Source: Chinchilla lanigera
Lineage: Eukaryota > Chordata > Mammalia > Rodentia > Chinchillidae
DNA length: 64,000 nt
Reading direction: 5' to 3'
NCBI RefSeq assembly: GCF_000276665.1
Contig: NW_004955417.1
Coordinates: 25,917,578-25,981,577, forward strand
Below, piece after piece: positions 33,626 to 45,600 of this stretch. Each line of letters begins with the position of its first letter. The stretch's first letter is position 1. The notes beneath the pieces were generated by a model. It saw only the letters and a list, made by a program, of their open reading frames with translations. It searched no databases and was not told the origin of the DNA. The translations under genes were made by a program, and so were the position numbers.

Positions 33626-34075
33626 CTGTGGTAGTTAAACTGTGTCCCCCTCAAAGTCGTATGTTGAAGAAGTCCTAACCCCCCTCCTCAGGACGTGACC
33701 TTGTTTGGAAATAGGGTCACTGCAGATGCAATTCCTTAAGCTCAGACGAGCTCATAGCTGCAAGGGCTGGACTCCTAAATCCAGCACAACCATGTGCCTG
33801 TAAAGGTGAAAGGTGGGCACAGACATACACACAGGACAGGGGCTTATGGATGCCAGGGCTGGAACTTTGGGGTGCATCTATAAGCCAAGGATGCCAGAGA
33901 TAGCCAGCAACACAAGCTAGGAACCTACTCTCCAGCCAGCCTCCATAGGAACCAGCCCTGTCAACCTTGAGCTTGGACATCTGGCCTTCAAAGCTGCAGG
34001 ACAATGAGTTTCATAATCACTGTTCAAGCCCCTAGTCTGTACCATGTGACAGCAGCCTTGTAAGCTAGTACAAGC
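33626..34075 (+). repeat. MaLR-type LTR fossil
   Basis: Starts 'gtggtagttaaactgtgtcc', continues 'tatgttgaagaagtcctaac', 'ttgtttggaaatagggtcac', 'gtttcataatcactgttcaa' and 'tgtgacagcagccttgtaag'. Good overall agreement with MLT1-like LTRs, full-length type. Confidence 0.7.
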
Positions 34076-34134
34076 ACCGCACTATCACCCCTCTTCATTC
34101 TTTCAGCTACCCTTCAAGGTGTTTATTACCCACC

Positions 34135-34240
34135 CCCACCTTTTTTTGAAATAAGGTCTCACTAGGTAGCTCAGGCTGGTCTTGAACTCATGGTGACCTG
34201 CCTGCCTCAGCCTCTCCAGTCCTAGTGGCTGGGGTTCTGG
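34135..34240 (-). repeat. Antisense B1 SINE
   Basis: 'tttttttgaaataaggtctc', 'tcaggctggtcttgaactca', 'cctgcctcagcctctccagt'. Confidence 0.88.
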
Positions 34241-36236
34241 GGTCTCCTTCTAGAGATGTTCTCTAGGTTCTTTCTGCCCTGCACAAAGAGTTGGTCAAGA
34301 AAAGCACAAAAATAGCAACATTTAGCATTAAAGGTAGGAAAAGAAACAGTGAGTGGAGGCCAATTAAAAGCAGGAAAAGAAGTGCACCCAGAGGTGAGAT
34401 GAACCACTGTAGAAGAGAGCACAGTGGCCAGGAGAACAGCAGCCACCATCTTTGTATGCCCCACCCCGTGAACTGACGTCATGTCTAGGCCATCCAATCC
34501 AAAACCTGCTTGAGTTCTCTCGAGAAGAGCTGAAGACAGCACTCTGGTCCCAGGTGCAGGGCTTTGGGAACTGTCTTGCTGTGTTTATGTCCTGGATCTC
34601 TGTGATCCACAGGTCCTGCCCACTTCCCCAGCCGCTTTGCCATGCCCCAGTCTTCTACCCCACTGAGATCACAGGTGTGCACACCGGCTTTTTATTATCC
34701 CTGTTGCAGAAGAAGAAACTGTGGTTCATAAAGTTTGAGAAGCGGTCACGGTTAGATGATCAGAGTTAGGAAGCCAAGTATGTGCCCTCTGGGGGTCAAA
34801 GCCTGCGCTGTTTCCAGAGAACAAAACTGCCTTCTACCAGAGGAAGGAGGGAACGATGTGGGAAAACTAAGAAAGGAACTCAGCTGTGCCATCTCTTTCG
34901 GGCTGGAACGCACTGCTCCTCCTGGAGTCCTTCCGTTCTGTCACCTCCTGCCGCGTGGGCTTTCACTCAGGGCAAACTTAACAGCCTGCTCTAAGTTCCT
35001 GAATTCCCTTCTGAGTCATCACAGCTCTATTCCCCAAGCCTCACATCTGATGAAAGTAATTCAAGACGGAGGTGTGAATGACTCATGGCCCTTCATACAC
35101 AATTCCTCGGAGGAGTCTCCATTTGTAACAAGCAGCTGGGACAAAATTAGTCTCCTCTATTTACTCTTCTGTAACTCAAGGGCTCCTAAGGAAACGGGGT
35201 TTGTTTTCTAAAGGGGGTGGAGCCTTCTGCTGTACATCAAATTGACCCATGTGCCTTTGTCATTTCAGCAAACTTTTTTCTCACTGGTGGTGCTTACCCC
35301 ACACAAAAGTTTGCAAATTTCAAGACAGTGAAGTTCAGCTTAATGTGTGCAGGTTTAAATCCAACAAGGATCATGTGCTTAGCAACACATGAAAGATGAG
35401 TGAAGTAGTCTCTCCACCAGCATTTGGGTGTCTGTCACTACTAAGATTGTCTCAATATCTGTGCATCTAGGACATGTAAGTGGTCGTCGACCCTTCCAGC
35501 TCATGGCTCAGAAAACACTGAATACAAAACCCGTGACACCAGCAATTCACTGTGGCTTTATTAATCACAGAATTCCAGACAAAGTCACAAATTTGTATTG
35601 TAAACAACAGTTTAGCTAGCTAGTTTATGAACAGGCAGCTCGTCAGGGGAAGGGCCTGAGATGGCATTGGGTGATCCGCCACACTGACAAGAATTAAAAT
35701 AAGAACACACAATGAACTAGGATTTCAGACCAAGAATGAACTTCCTCAGGCAACAAGGAATGCAGGCTCCTCTTTTCTAAAGGTAACTGCAGCCTCTCTC
35801 TACTCAGCTCCTGAATTTTGAGGATCTTAAAATGCAAAATAATGGATTTTTTTCTTTAAAATCCTGGTTTCCTTTAAACCCCGTATGCTGAGAAACTAGG
35901 CTGAAGAGCCTGGGTTCCAACTGGTTATTTTAAATCCACAGAGCCGCCGCCGGTTGCAGGCGGCCACTAAACAACTGAGCAATCCCCCTCCTCCACTTAT
36001 CCATAAGACTCCTTGTCTGAGGGCCACGTGGCAACCCCCATGGGACTGCACCTGGGAATTCCCAAGCTCTTTTTCTTCTCCCTACTTGCAAGACACACCC
36101 TCCCAACCTCCTTTTGTTCATGATTTCATTCGCTGACTTACGAGACAATGAGCTCGAGTTTACACAGTTTGTATGGAATTAACTTTAGAATTTACTACAG
36201 AATTAACACGAACATATGACTTTAGAAAACAGACAC
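34241..36236. other. Intron sequence without clear repeats
   Basis: A MIR-like remnant (antisense) is possible near 34690-34770. Otherwise complex sequence; 35540-35660 is AT-rich with 'tttagctagctagtttatga'. No exon recognised. Confidence 0.4.
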
Positions 36237-36238
36237 CA

Positions 36239-36335
36239 GGGCCAGGGATGTAGCTCAGTGGCACAAGCGCCTGCCTAGCAAGGGCGAGGTCATGAGTTTG
36301 ATTCCTGGTACCACAAAAAAAAAAAAAAAAAAGAA
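36239..36335 (+). repeat. Free ID-type SINE with target duplication
   Basis: 'ggccagggatgtagctcagt' (pol III A box), 'gtcatgagtttgattcctgg' (B box region), then an A-run. Direct repeats aaaacagacaccag and aaaacagataccag flank the element and its GAAA tail. Confidence 0.9.
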
Positions 36336-36353
36336 AGAAAGAAAGAAAGAAAA
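36314..36353 (+). repeat. A-run and (GAAA)n tail
   Basis: Eighteen A followed by about five gaaa units at the 3' end of the ID element. Confidence 0.95.
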
Positions 36354-36559
36354 CAGATACCAGAATAAAAGCAACCTACATCCCACGACTAGAGTTTTTA
36401 GACTTAGCCTGTTAGGAGTGATTATAGCCACAACACTGCCAGACCTTCCAATGTTTCAAGGCAAGCCAGAAATACAGATTTTTCTTATGTGAAATTCCCC
36501 TATTTTAGAAAGTTCGTATATGAGCTTCCTCTTGGTCCTGAAGGAATTGCCACAAACAG

Positions 36560-36955
36560 TGGTGTTTCAGATCTTAAGTTCTGGAGGTTACAAGTCCTAA
36601 AGTCTAGAGGTGGGCAGGGCTGGTCTGTTCTGGAAGCTCGAGGGGAGAGTTGCTTCCTGTTTTGCAGCTTCCGGGATCTCTTGGGCCCCTGGCCCTGCAC
36701 CACGTTGTCACCTGTCTCCCTTTTACTGTCAGAATATTCTCTTGTACAGACTCTGCCCCTTTCTCCTTCCCCTTACAGGAACACCTGAGATGACATCTGG
36801 TCCACCTGGATAATCCAGGAACGTGTCCTCATCTGAAAGCCCTAAATTTAATCACATTTACAGAGTCTGTTTCTCCACATAAGGTAATACAGATTCTGAG
36901 GGTTAGGATGGGGCCAGCTTTGGGAGGAAAGTTATTCTGCCTACCTCAGGTGGCA
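36560..36955 (-). repeat. MaLR-type LTR fossil, antisense
   Basis: 'aattgccacaaacagtggtg', 'aagttctggaggttacaagt', 'cacctggataatccaggaac', 'aatcacatttacagagtctg' follow the antisense of an MLT1-like LTR. Confidence 0.6.
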
Positions 36956-37035
36956 TCTAATTCAAGTCAGAAAAATAACACATGGAGTGAAATGACAGGA
37001 AATGTCTGAGGTTTGTTTTAAAACATTTTCCCTCC

Positions 37036-37215
37036 AGCTGGGCATAGTGGCATATGTCTATGATCCAGCCACTCGAGAGGTTGGTGGAGGAGGATCACAA
37101 ATTCAAGTCCAATGTGGGCAAAACTCTATCTCAAAATAAAGAATAAAAAGGGCTGGGGATGTAGTTCAGTGTGAAGACCCTGGGCTCAGTCTCTGGTACC
37201 ACAAAACACACACAC
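37036..37215 (+). repeat. B1-dID SINE
   Basis: 'cagctgggcatagtggcata', 'aactctatctcaaaataaag', then the ID half 'gggctggggatgtagttcag' and 'tctctggtaccacaaaacac' with a CA-rich tail. Confidence 0.87.
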
Positions 37216-37232
37216 TACACACACAAAGCTTT

Positions 37233-37450
37233 TACTAGGTTGGTTAACCGTAAATGTCAACTTGATTGGGGTAAGGGCTGCCCAGACAGCTGGTGAAATC
37301 TTGTTTCTGGAGATAAGCTTGGATCAGCAGATTGATAAAGAAGGTCCATCCTCATCAATGTGAGCCATCCTCTGACCTGTTGAGGGTCTGGGCAGAACAA
37401 AAAGTGGAGGAAGGGTGACACCCCTCCCTAAATTGAGGGGTCTTGCACAT
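37233..37450 (+). repeat. Ancient interspersed repeat starting ggttaacc
   Basis: 'ggttaaccgtaaatgtcaac', 'ttgattggggtaagggctgc', 'gggcagaacaaaaagtggag' match a widespread placental repeat whose family name I cannot recall with certainty. A likely 3' piece of the same family lies at 54050-54275. Confidence 0.6.
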
Positions 37451-37469
37451 GGTGGCAGGGTTCATATCT

Positions 37470-37850
37470 ATATGTCCTCAAGAGCCTCCTGTGCTCAGAG
37501 GTGGGACTTGCAGTAGGTGACTGGGTCAGGGGCTGACAACTGACTTGCTGTTAGGAGGTGGGGCCAGGTTGGAAGCGGGACCTGGCTGGAGGTGGGGAGT
37601 GGCTGGAAGAGAGTTACTGGGGGTGTGACCTGGAAGGGTTTATCTCCCTCCGCAGGTCCTCCCTTCTCTCACTGCTTCCTGGCCACATTCCATGAGCAGC
37701 TATGCTCTACTTCTACCCTAGAACCAGCAGACACCTAGGGACTGAAACCTCTACAAACCGTGAGCCAAAATAAGCCTCTGCTCCTTAAACTGTGGATGTC
37801 AGATTCTCTGTCCCAGCAACTAGGAAAGTGACTAAGATATGTGCTAAGCA
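37470..37850 (+). repeat. MaLR-type LTR fossil (3' part)
   Basis: 'cactgcttcctggccacatt', 'gactgaaacctctacaaacc', 'gtgagccaaaataagcctct', 'ctctgtcccagcaactagga', 'aagtgactaagat' correspond to the 3' half of an MST/MLT-type LTR. Confidence 0.68.
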
Positions 37851-38399
37851 CACACTCTGCTATTGAGTCATGTTCTTCTCTTTCTCATCTTGAACTGGGA
37901 CACTTTCTCCTATCCTTGGATGTTATAGTCCTAGGGGCTTGGGCTAGAGCCTATACCCCAGCAGCTCCCGTAGGTTGAGGGCCTTCCACAGTGAACAGAC
38001 TCTCTACTGGCATTCCTGGCTCTCCAGCTCACAGATGGCAGGTGGGGGACTTTCTGGCCTCTGTGATTGTGTGAGCCACACTGTATCTCCTCTTCTATGC
38101 TCAATGCATATCCTTTTGCTTCCTTTTCTCTGGAATACAGCCACAGGAGCATCACCGATTAGCACATAGTGCTCAAAGACTCCCTAGTGTTCCTCCAAGG
38201 ACCCAACACTTCTGGGAAATGTTACTGTGAGCTCTGACAGGGGGTGACTAGCTGTTGTGGGAGCCTCATTGTGAGTGATCTCCTTTGCAAAATGGCTCTG
38301 CAGAGGATTTTTTTGTTTGTTTCTGTTCTTCCTTGTTTTTTGTTTTTAATTCATAGTAACATACCTAGTATCTCTTTTGAAGGAGTACCATCTTTGTAA

Positions 38400-38470
38400 A
38401 TAAAAAAGAAATGTATTCTAGAAAGAAAGAGAAGAAAAGAAAGAAAGGGAAAAAGAGAAAAAGAGAGGCA
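38400..38470 (+). repeat. Purine-rich low-complexity tract
   Basis: Runs of agaaag and aaaaagag units just upstream of the L1 fragment. Confidence 0.85.
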
Positions 38471-38519
38471 GAAGACTTCTAATGCAGGTGATGGAAATGA
38501 AGAAATAGGGAAAGATGCA

Positions 38520-38915
38520 TGTTAGAAGCCTTTAAAAGACTGAAGTTTTACAGTACTCTGAAAAAGATCGAACAGGATATCAGAAAATGGAACAACATCC
38601 CTTGCTCATGGGTAGGAAGAACCAACATAGTGAAAATGGCCATCCTCCCAAAATTGCTCTACAGACCTAATGCAATCAAAATACCATTAGCATACCTCAC
38701 AGAACTATAGAAAACCATCCTAAAATTCATTTGGAAACAGAAGAAACACATTCAACCACCTGATCTTTAACAAAGGGGCCAAACATGTTCACTAGAAGAA
38801 AGATAACCTCTTTAATAAATAGGCTAGAAAAACTGGCTTTCCACATGCCAAAGACTAAAACTAGACCCATGTCTATCACCATGCACTAACATAAAATTAA
38901 AAAACAAGTTTTGAA
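38520..38915 (+). mobile_element. L1 ORF2 fragment
   Basis: 'catgggtaggaagaaccaac', 'agtgaaaatggccatcctcc', 'cagacctaatgcaatcaaaa' are hallmarks of late L1 ORF2. About 63 codons remain open, including [19 protein letters not shown], before a stop. Truncated at both ends. Confidence 0.9.
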
Positions 38916-39972
38916 GGTGGCTCCTGCCAAATTTATGTATTGGCTTCAGAATTTAGGACCTCTCAAAGTTCTTGGGAGTCAGCTCTCACCAATGACAAAT
39001 GACCTTAAAATAATCTTCCGGCCCTAGCCCACCACCTTTACTTACGAGTTCCCAATTCCTTCCAGCTCTGAAAACAAGCTTCTGGGCATTCTCCTCCTGT
39101 GTGGGACACCTGTCATCTGTGTACTGTGGTCCTCACTACAGGAACCTGCAGTGGGTGGTGGAATGAGGACGTGCAGAAGTCACACTGCCCAGCTGTCTCA
39201 GACCCCCAGGAAATGTGTGTGCTGCTTCCCAGTGGCACTGGCCAAAGAGGTTATGTCCCCACACTTTTTTGCATCTGCTCAGGGCCATTTCCTTTCCCTT
39301 TCACGAGTTAGGAACTGTCCACCCTCAGCTTCCAGAAACAGATGGAAGGCTGCTTCGAATGGATGATGCTCACTGATAAATAAGGCCAACTCCTCTCAGT
39401 CTGGCAGGGAAAGCTATTTTATGCATTCCCTGACTCCACTTCAATGACAGGCCCTTTTTGGTGAACAAGTTACCTGTGGCTTACAGCCTTTACTTCCTCA
39501 CCACCCAGGAAGCATGCCCTTTAAAAGGGAGCTAATATGTGGCAGAAATTCACAACTTTTTAAAAAGCTATCCTTTGAAAGACAGATAACATTATCCCTA
39601 AGTCCAAAAGTGCAAGATATTTGAAAAAACAATTAAAACTCTGTGCTTCAGGACCCTCTGTTTTGTTGGCAGAGAACAAGACTGGGTGTGGTTGTAGGCT
39701 TCTTTGTTTACATCCTTATTTTATTTATTCTTCAAGACAGAAAGCCAAAAGTTCCCTGAGGAAAAAAATGTGAAAATGTCACCTCAATACCACATCAGTT
39801 TTTCCTAAAGTCATGGTCTGGCTTTATGGACATTTGGTAATATCAGATACCTTAATCTTATTTATTCTATGAAAGATACAGCAACGAGCTTGCTTTCAGT
39901 TGGATCTACCAATACTTTAGGACTAAACAACTACACAACAAAACAAAGAAGAAATGATTTTAGTGAAATCTC
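38916..39972. other. Intron sequence without recognised repeats
   Basis: About 1 kb of CpG-poor sequence. No exon or repeat recognised. Confidence 0.35.
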
Positions 39973-39990
39973 AAAACTGTATTATCAGTG

Positions 39991-40140
39991 GTGGGTGTGG
40001 TGGCACACACTTGTAATCTCAGCACTCAGGTAGCCGAGGCAGGAGGATCACTGTGAGTTTGAGGGCAGTGTGGGCTATCTCATGAGTTTAAGGCTGGTCA
40101 GAAGTATATGGATAGACCCCGTCTCAAAAACAAACAAACT
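39991..40140 (+). repeat. B1 SINE with target duplication
   Basis: 'tgggtgtggtggcacacact', 'ctcagcactcaggtagccga', 'agaccccgtctcaaaaacaa'. A diverged 19-bp duplication flanks it (39973-39991 aaaactgtattatcag..., 40143-40161 aaaactgtgtatcaat...). Confidence 0.93.
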
Positions 40141-40439
40141 AAAAAACTGTGTATCAATGGGCCAAGTCACAAATTCAAGTTCATTTGTCCTCTGTTAGCT
40201 TAAGTTCTTTCATAAAACCTTCCCTGACTGGCAATATTTTTGCCTGACCACTTGGTAGCAAGGTGGCCAGCTGGTGCTGATGATATAGCCATAATCAGTC
40301 AATGACCACCCCAGGGATGGGGAGACAGGCAGAACCCTGGGTGCAGACCTGCTGCTTATTATGAGCATGACCGATACTTCTCCAGGGCAGCCAGGGACTT
40401 AAAAGCCATTTTTTCTATGAAACATGACCCTTCACTTAG

Positions 40440-40870
40440 CCCTGTAGGTGCCCAATCAGTAGCTAAAAGCAAAAGAAGTTGACTTTCCTTTTGCATCCTT
40501 TGTTACTGTAAATGTTGGGTCAAATCTCTCCTTAGCTCTGCATATAGCTCTATTAATCATCTAGGGAGTATCTGTCTAAAAGTTAGCAGAAAAGATTTAT
40601 TGGGCTTGAATTTACCTAATCTCACCCTCCTCAAGATGGAGGCTTTCAAGATGGGGGATTTTCAGGAACCTCAACTATGACAGGAAGTCTCCAGCCATCA
40701 TCCTCAGATGAGGATCAACTCGCCAACTCATCTTGAAGACTGTCCTTTTATCTATCTTCCCTCTAACTTTCCCATTAAAGCTTTTTTTCTGTAAATTTGT
40801 GCCTTAGTTTTAATTTCCATTTCTACTAAAGCAGGAACCCAGGCTAGCCAGGGATTCTAAGGGCATCAAT
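40440..40870 (+). repeat. Possible ERV LTR fossil
   Basis: AT-rich sequence with ATTAAA and a T-rich downstream run near 40773-40815, followed by 'gcaggaacccaggctagcc'. The layout resembles an LTR with a poly(A) site, but no clear ends are visible. Confidence 0.3.
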
Positions 40871-40944
40871 CTTACTGAGTTTGTTTCTTAGCTCAGCTGC
40901 TTCTGTTGAGGCTGATCTGGGACGATCTTGATCAACCTTAATTA

Positions 40945-41090
40945 CCTTCTCCAATCAGTTTCCTCATCTTTAAAAAGTGTGTGGGGGAGGGTAAAACCCA
41001 CCTTCTATGCAGCTATGGAAAGAAGACATCAGATAATGTGTGTAAAGTGTTCAGAGCAGGGCTCGGCACAGTGTAAGTTCTCAAAAACCT
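40945..41090 (+). repeat. MIR SINE fossil
   Basis: 'atcagtttcctcatctttaa', 'gaagacatcagataatgtgt', 'aaagtgttcagagcagggct', 'cggcacagtgtaagttctca' follow the MIR order. Confidence 0.75.
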
Positions 41091-41149
41091 GTTTCTCAAA
41101 ATTTTACCTGTAGGTCCCTTTTGTTGGAATCAGCTGGACTGCTGGTGAC

Positions 41150-41620
41150 AGATTTGGACATCCCCCCCTTCTTTTTTTTTCTTTTTTCATCTCCCCCTTC
41201 TAAGGAGGCAAGAGATTAGGGCGTGGCAAAGCTGGCTGGGGAAGTAGGGAGACCAGTTAATTACAAAACCCAAGACACAGGCACAGAACAGTTCCCAAGG
41301 CCCTGCATGCAGACTTCTCGTGTGAACTTAAGCAGGTTTTCCACGGGATGCTGGAGACCTGATGTGATCCTGAGGAGTGGGTGACACAGAAAGGACGTCC
41401 ACACTGACATTTTGCCACTGTGTTCTCTTGCATGGTAGTCACCCTCGTGCTGAAGTGTGCACTTCTTTTCCTACTTTTACTTGGCCCAAAGTTGATCTGC
41501 AGAGCTTGTTTCTTTTCCTACCTTTAATAAAACTGTTACCACTTGTTGTTGTCTTGATTAGCTCTTTGCTCATGTGAGGAACCACCCAGACTGCTTCAAA
41601 GCTCAGGGGTGTCTAAGGAC
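41150..41620 (+). repeat. Possible ERV1-type LTR fossil
   Basis: Contains 'ctacctttaataaaactgtt' (poly(A) signal) followed by a GT/T-rich stretch and 'catgtgaggaaccacccaga', an arrangement seen in gammaretroviral-like LTRs. Ends and target duplication are not defined. Confidence 0.35.
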
Positions 41621-42084
41621 GCCTGAGGATGTGACCCCTGCTGTGTAGTGCAGGTGCACAGTGGGATTCAGTTATGTTAACTATGACTTAGCACAGGTAA
41701 ACATGTAAGTGGGGCTGTGGCACTATGTAAGAACGTAAATATATGATAACAACGTGTATAAGAATTACACAATAAAGACGCAGGAAGTTCTTGTGCTCTT
41801 GTGTTCTGCTCCACGTTGCCTGCTGTTGTTGCTGATGTCTTGCACGGGTGCATTCTTTAATCTTGGGACCTCACCCATGAAAATATCCTTTGGGCCCCCT
41901 GAGCAGGGCAACAGCTCAGAACAGAAATAACCTAGAAACCACTCCAAAAGGAGACTCCAGCACCATAAGAGCCACTAACACTAGGGTCCAGTTATTCAAA
42001 AGTGCTGGGTGAGTAATCTGCATTTACAGTAAGAGTCCGAGGTCAGTCTTACATGTACTATTGTTTGAGAATATCTATCTGTCA

Positions 42085-42108
42085 ATTATAACCACCACCA
42101 CCACCATC
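42085..42108 (+). repeat. Short (ACC)n run
   Basis: About six accacc-type units. Confidence 0.7.
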
Positions 42109-42149
42109 GTTGTGATGTCTATAGTATGCTTGTTTTACCATTGATTCCC

Positions 42150-42310
42150 AAAGAGCAGGCTCCTTGAATTTCTCGCCTGAATATCACAGGACACTTGTTG
42201 AAAAGGATCCTTGAATCCTAGGTCCACTGAATCTTGATATCTAGGGGTTAATATGTCTGTTTTTGCAACTTCTTCTGCAGATAATACACAGTTCACTTTG
42301 GGGCTCACCT
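42150..42310 (+). repeat. MER5-type hAT fossil
   Basis: 'ggacacttgttgaaaaggat', 'cctaggtccactgaatcttg', 'atatctaggggttaatatgt' follow the MER5 order. Diverged. Confidence 0.6.
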
Positions 42311-42594
42311 CCCCAGGTGCTCAAGTGGACACTGGATGACAGCTCCGTGACTGACCCCTTTAGCAGTGTCTGTGTGCTAAGATGCATCCACACATGTAAA
42401 GAGGCATCCACCAACACTTGCTTCCCAGCTCCAACCAGCTTGCTCAGCAATTTGCTTTCCCTCACTTCCTTCCAATGTTATATCTACGAACACCGGATTC
42501 CCTTTTGCTAGGTTTGTAAAATTCCACTCATTTGCTCACCATGGCTGTACTTCTGTTGTATGTACAGCTTTGGAACAATGGGCAGTTGGCTGTC

Positions 42595-42915
42595 TGTCTC
42601 AGTTCCCACTGCACTCATACGTTACTATGACAGACTGCATGGTCTGCACAGCAAACACCCACTTCTCACATGGGACACTCACGATGAAGTGGGTGTCTGG
42701 CAAGGCCAGCTTCCTGGGCTGCAGATGGCTACAACCTCACGTCTTCTCATGGCCTGTGGAGAGCCAGGGAGCTCTTTCACCTCTTCTTATAAAGGCACCA
42801 ATCCCATTCATGAAGGCTCCACCTTCACGACCTTGTCACCTCCCGAGTTTCATTTCCAAATATCACCACATTGGGATTACAGTTTCAATTTATGGATTTT
42901 GAAGTAGACACATTC
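42595..42915 (-). repeat. MaLR-type LTR fossil, antisense
   Basis: 'cttcctgggctgcagatggc', 'cttataaaggcaccaatccc', 'attcatgaaggctccacctt', 'accacattgggattacagtt' are an excellent match to the antisense MST/THE1-like pattern. Confidence 0.78.
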
Positions 42916-43016
42916 TATCCATTACTCAATCCCAAAGCTACCATTTCCTTCTTTTTCTTAAAAGAACTAAAAAAAAAAATTAGGAGTGATAATATGTCTA
43001 CTAAAATTCTATTTTC

Positions 43017-43112
43017 ACTGGGCATGGTAGTGCATGCCCATAATCCCAGCACTCAGGAGGCTGAGGAAGGAGGATTGCGGCCAAGTTCAAGACCAGCCTG
43101 GGTTACATAGAA
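43017..43112 (+). repeat. B1 SINE, 3'-truncated
   Basis: 'actgggcatggtagtgcatg', 'aatcccagcactcaggaggc', 'caagaccagcctgggttaca'; no A-tail remains. Confidence 0.88.
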
Positions 43113-43759
43113 GACCCAGGCTCATTCACATCTGCCCCACAAAGCTCACCTAGGAAGCTAAGATCACTCATTTGGTTGGGTCCTATCACAGGCACAGCCT
43201 ACTTCAGAAAGAATCTGCTTGTCACAGCAGTTTTCAAGTCTGCTGGGGTTCACTCTCCGGTTACCAAACAGTAAACAATAGCAGAGCTATTCCAAACAGA
43301 AATGTGGCTGTGAAAATACATGGTGATATGCCGTATTTTTTCCTCCACCTGATCTTAGTTTTCCTCTTCAAAATTCTCTTCCACAGTGAACAATATGTTT
43401 GTTGACAACATGCTCTTTTCTTGAATAAAAGAATAAAACCATGAGGAGAAGGTCAAGAATCTCTGCATACTGTACAGGAAGTCAGCAAATCACATGAGAC
43501 AGAAGAAGGCAGGGTTACAAAGGCTGAGCCACATCAGACTTTTGGTTTAAATCCTCCCAAATGTGGACATTTGAGCAATCGTGGGCCTACAGGCTTTTAG
43601 CAAGAGGGTTCAGATAGATACCCTGGTTTTAATTAAATATGAGGTCTAGAACTCTGATTTATAAATGTGATATATAAACTCTGAAGAACCAAGAAGAATA
43701 TAACTTTCTGAAAATTGTGTTTTCATTTATGATTTTTTTTCTGTCTTCCATTCAGAACT

Positions 43760-43781
43760 CACTCATTCATTCATTCATTCC
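43760..43781 (+). repeat. (ATTC)n microsatellite
   Basis: Five cattcatt units. Confidence 0.9.
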
Positions 43782-44821
43782 ATCAGTCAATATTTAGCAT
43801 AATTTATGTAGTAGACCCTGTGCTCCAGGCCTGGAGACCACCTGAAAGAACCAAGCAGACAGGCAGACAAGTGAAATAAACAACAAACTGATATTGAAGA
43901 GCAAACTTGAAAGTATAATATGGAGAAAAAAGTTATTTAAATATCCAGTTACTTAAATATCCCTCAAAATATAATAGAAAATGTCATTTAGGAGCACTTC
44001 ATTTACTGCCCAGGGACAGCTCAATGCTTAAAATTAACTTTTGTCATTCACAGTATTTGTGTTGCTTGCATAATTATAGAGGGTTTCCTGAATATCCCTA
44101 AAATAGTGATAAAATCTGCAAAAGCATTATGTTTACTTTGATTCCCCAAGCAACAGCAGGCATTTGGAAATATTTATTCAGAGCATTTAGAGTCCACAAA
44201 GTAAATAAAATCTGAAGTCTACAAAATAAAATGGCCATTATTTCAAGAGCCCAAGTTCCTAGCAGGAAGTTCAAATATGAACAGAAGGTGGGCAGTCTAG
44301 AGCACTTAGGGAATCAAGCTGGGGTCCAGGCTGCTCTCCCAGTAACAGGAAAGAGGACAGTGGTCTCTGAAGGGAGTGACCCGAGGGGCGGATACCTGTG
44401 GACCCAAAGAAGAGGTCAGAACTGGGCTATGTGGTTGGAATAGCAAGGATTACTGTGTACACAGCTGGTGCTCATGTTGCTGATTCTCACTAGTGTGTTT
44501 ATCTTCACCAGTGAGCCACTCACTTGCCTGTCTGCAGTACCTCACGTTGGCCTAACTTAAGAAAGCAACAGTGCCTAGTGCACAGGATGACTGTGAGGAT
44601 CAAATGAAGTGACATGAACAGGGGGGAAGCACAGCACACAGCACACAGCATGCCTGCACGAGTGCATGTTTAAAAGGGCACAACCGCTATGCAGAACGCT
44701 GTCTGGGACGCCCACACTCGCTGCTAGGGTTGCCGCCAGCCAGGAAGGATGACTGTCTGATCAGCATGTCCTCTGCCCTGTCTGAGCTCCTTGATCCTAT
44801 CCCAGCCTGACTCGAGGACCT

Positions 44822-44901
44822 GCCTGTTTCTCTGACCGGAAGCCTGCAGGTTCTCTGACTGGAACCCTCTTACTAAAAGCCTGTTTCTCTGACCGGAAGC
44901 C
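44822..44901 (+). repeat. Short minisatellite-like repeat
   Basis: A 23-bp unit beginning gcctgtttctctgaccgg occurs at 44822-44844 and 44879-44901. A diverged third unit (ggttctctgactggaaccc) lies between them. Confidence 0.8.
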
Positions 44902-45571
44902 CCAGAGACAGTGCTTGCTGTTGATTCCCGTAAGTTCTGGAATCAGCCACCCCACCCTGCCCAGAGCATGCTATCCTTTGCTTCCAACAATTCATTTCTC
45001 CCAGCATCCTCCTCTCTGCTTTTCATTCCCCAAACACCATCAGGTTTAGTTCACTCCACCACTGCCTTTTGACCCTGGGGGACTTGGTGAGCTTTCTCAC
45101 CACAGCCACCTCTTCCTGCTGTCCATGTGAAGACCTGAGGGTCAAAGCCAGATGCGCCCTTCTAGATGGATTGGCCCAAGGGACATCCAAGAAAAGCTCT
45201 GGCTTCAGAACTCCAGACGAGGGGGCTGGATTTGGGACAGGAGACACGTTGCCTGTGGCAACATGATGGTTCACAGAAGGCACCAACGACTGTGAGCACT
45301 TGTCTGCACCGATTAGCGCCTCTTCTTTTGGCCTCACACTCACCTCACCCCAGGGATTTTTGGGGTTCTGTTCAGCCTTGTTCCCTCAGTGCCCTATGCA
45401 ATCCTGTCTCATAAAATCTCAATTCTCCTCTCTTCTTCACAGGAAAAGTGCAAAAGGGGGGTGAGATTTAGGTTACAGAAGGTGATTTCCTTAGCATTTA
45501 AGTACTACGGATCACAGTGGCCACAAGGACCCTTTCTCATTAAATTAAATTGCAAAAGACATGGCTTAGTT

Positions 45572-45600
45572 GAAGAAGAAGAAGAAGAAGAAGATGATGA
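45572..45600 (+). repeat. (GAA)n microsatellite
   Basis: Seven gaa units then gatgatga. It encodes a Glu run in a chance open frame. Confidence 0.93.

Noticed and set aside
38519..38710. 63-codon frame as a small gene
   Set aside because: It is a remnant of L1 ORF2, with the L1 continuing past its stop.
45023..45343. 106-codon minus-strand frame as a possible exon
   Set aside because: No similarity to syntrophin or another protein I know, and no convincing splice sites.
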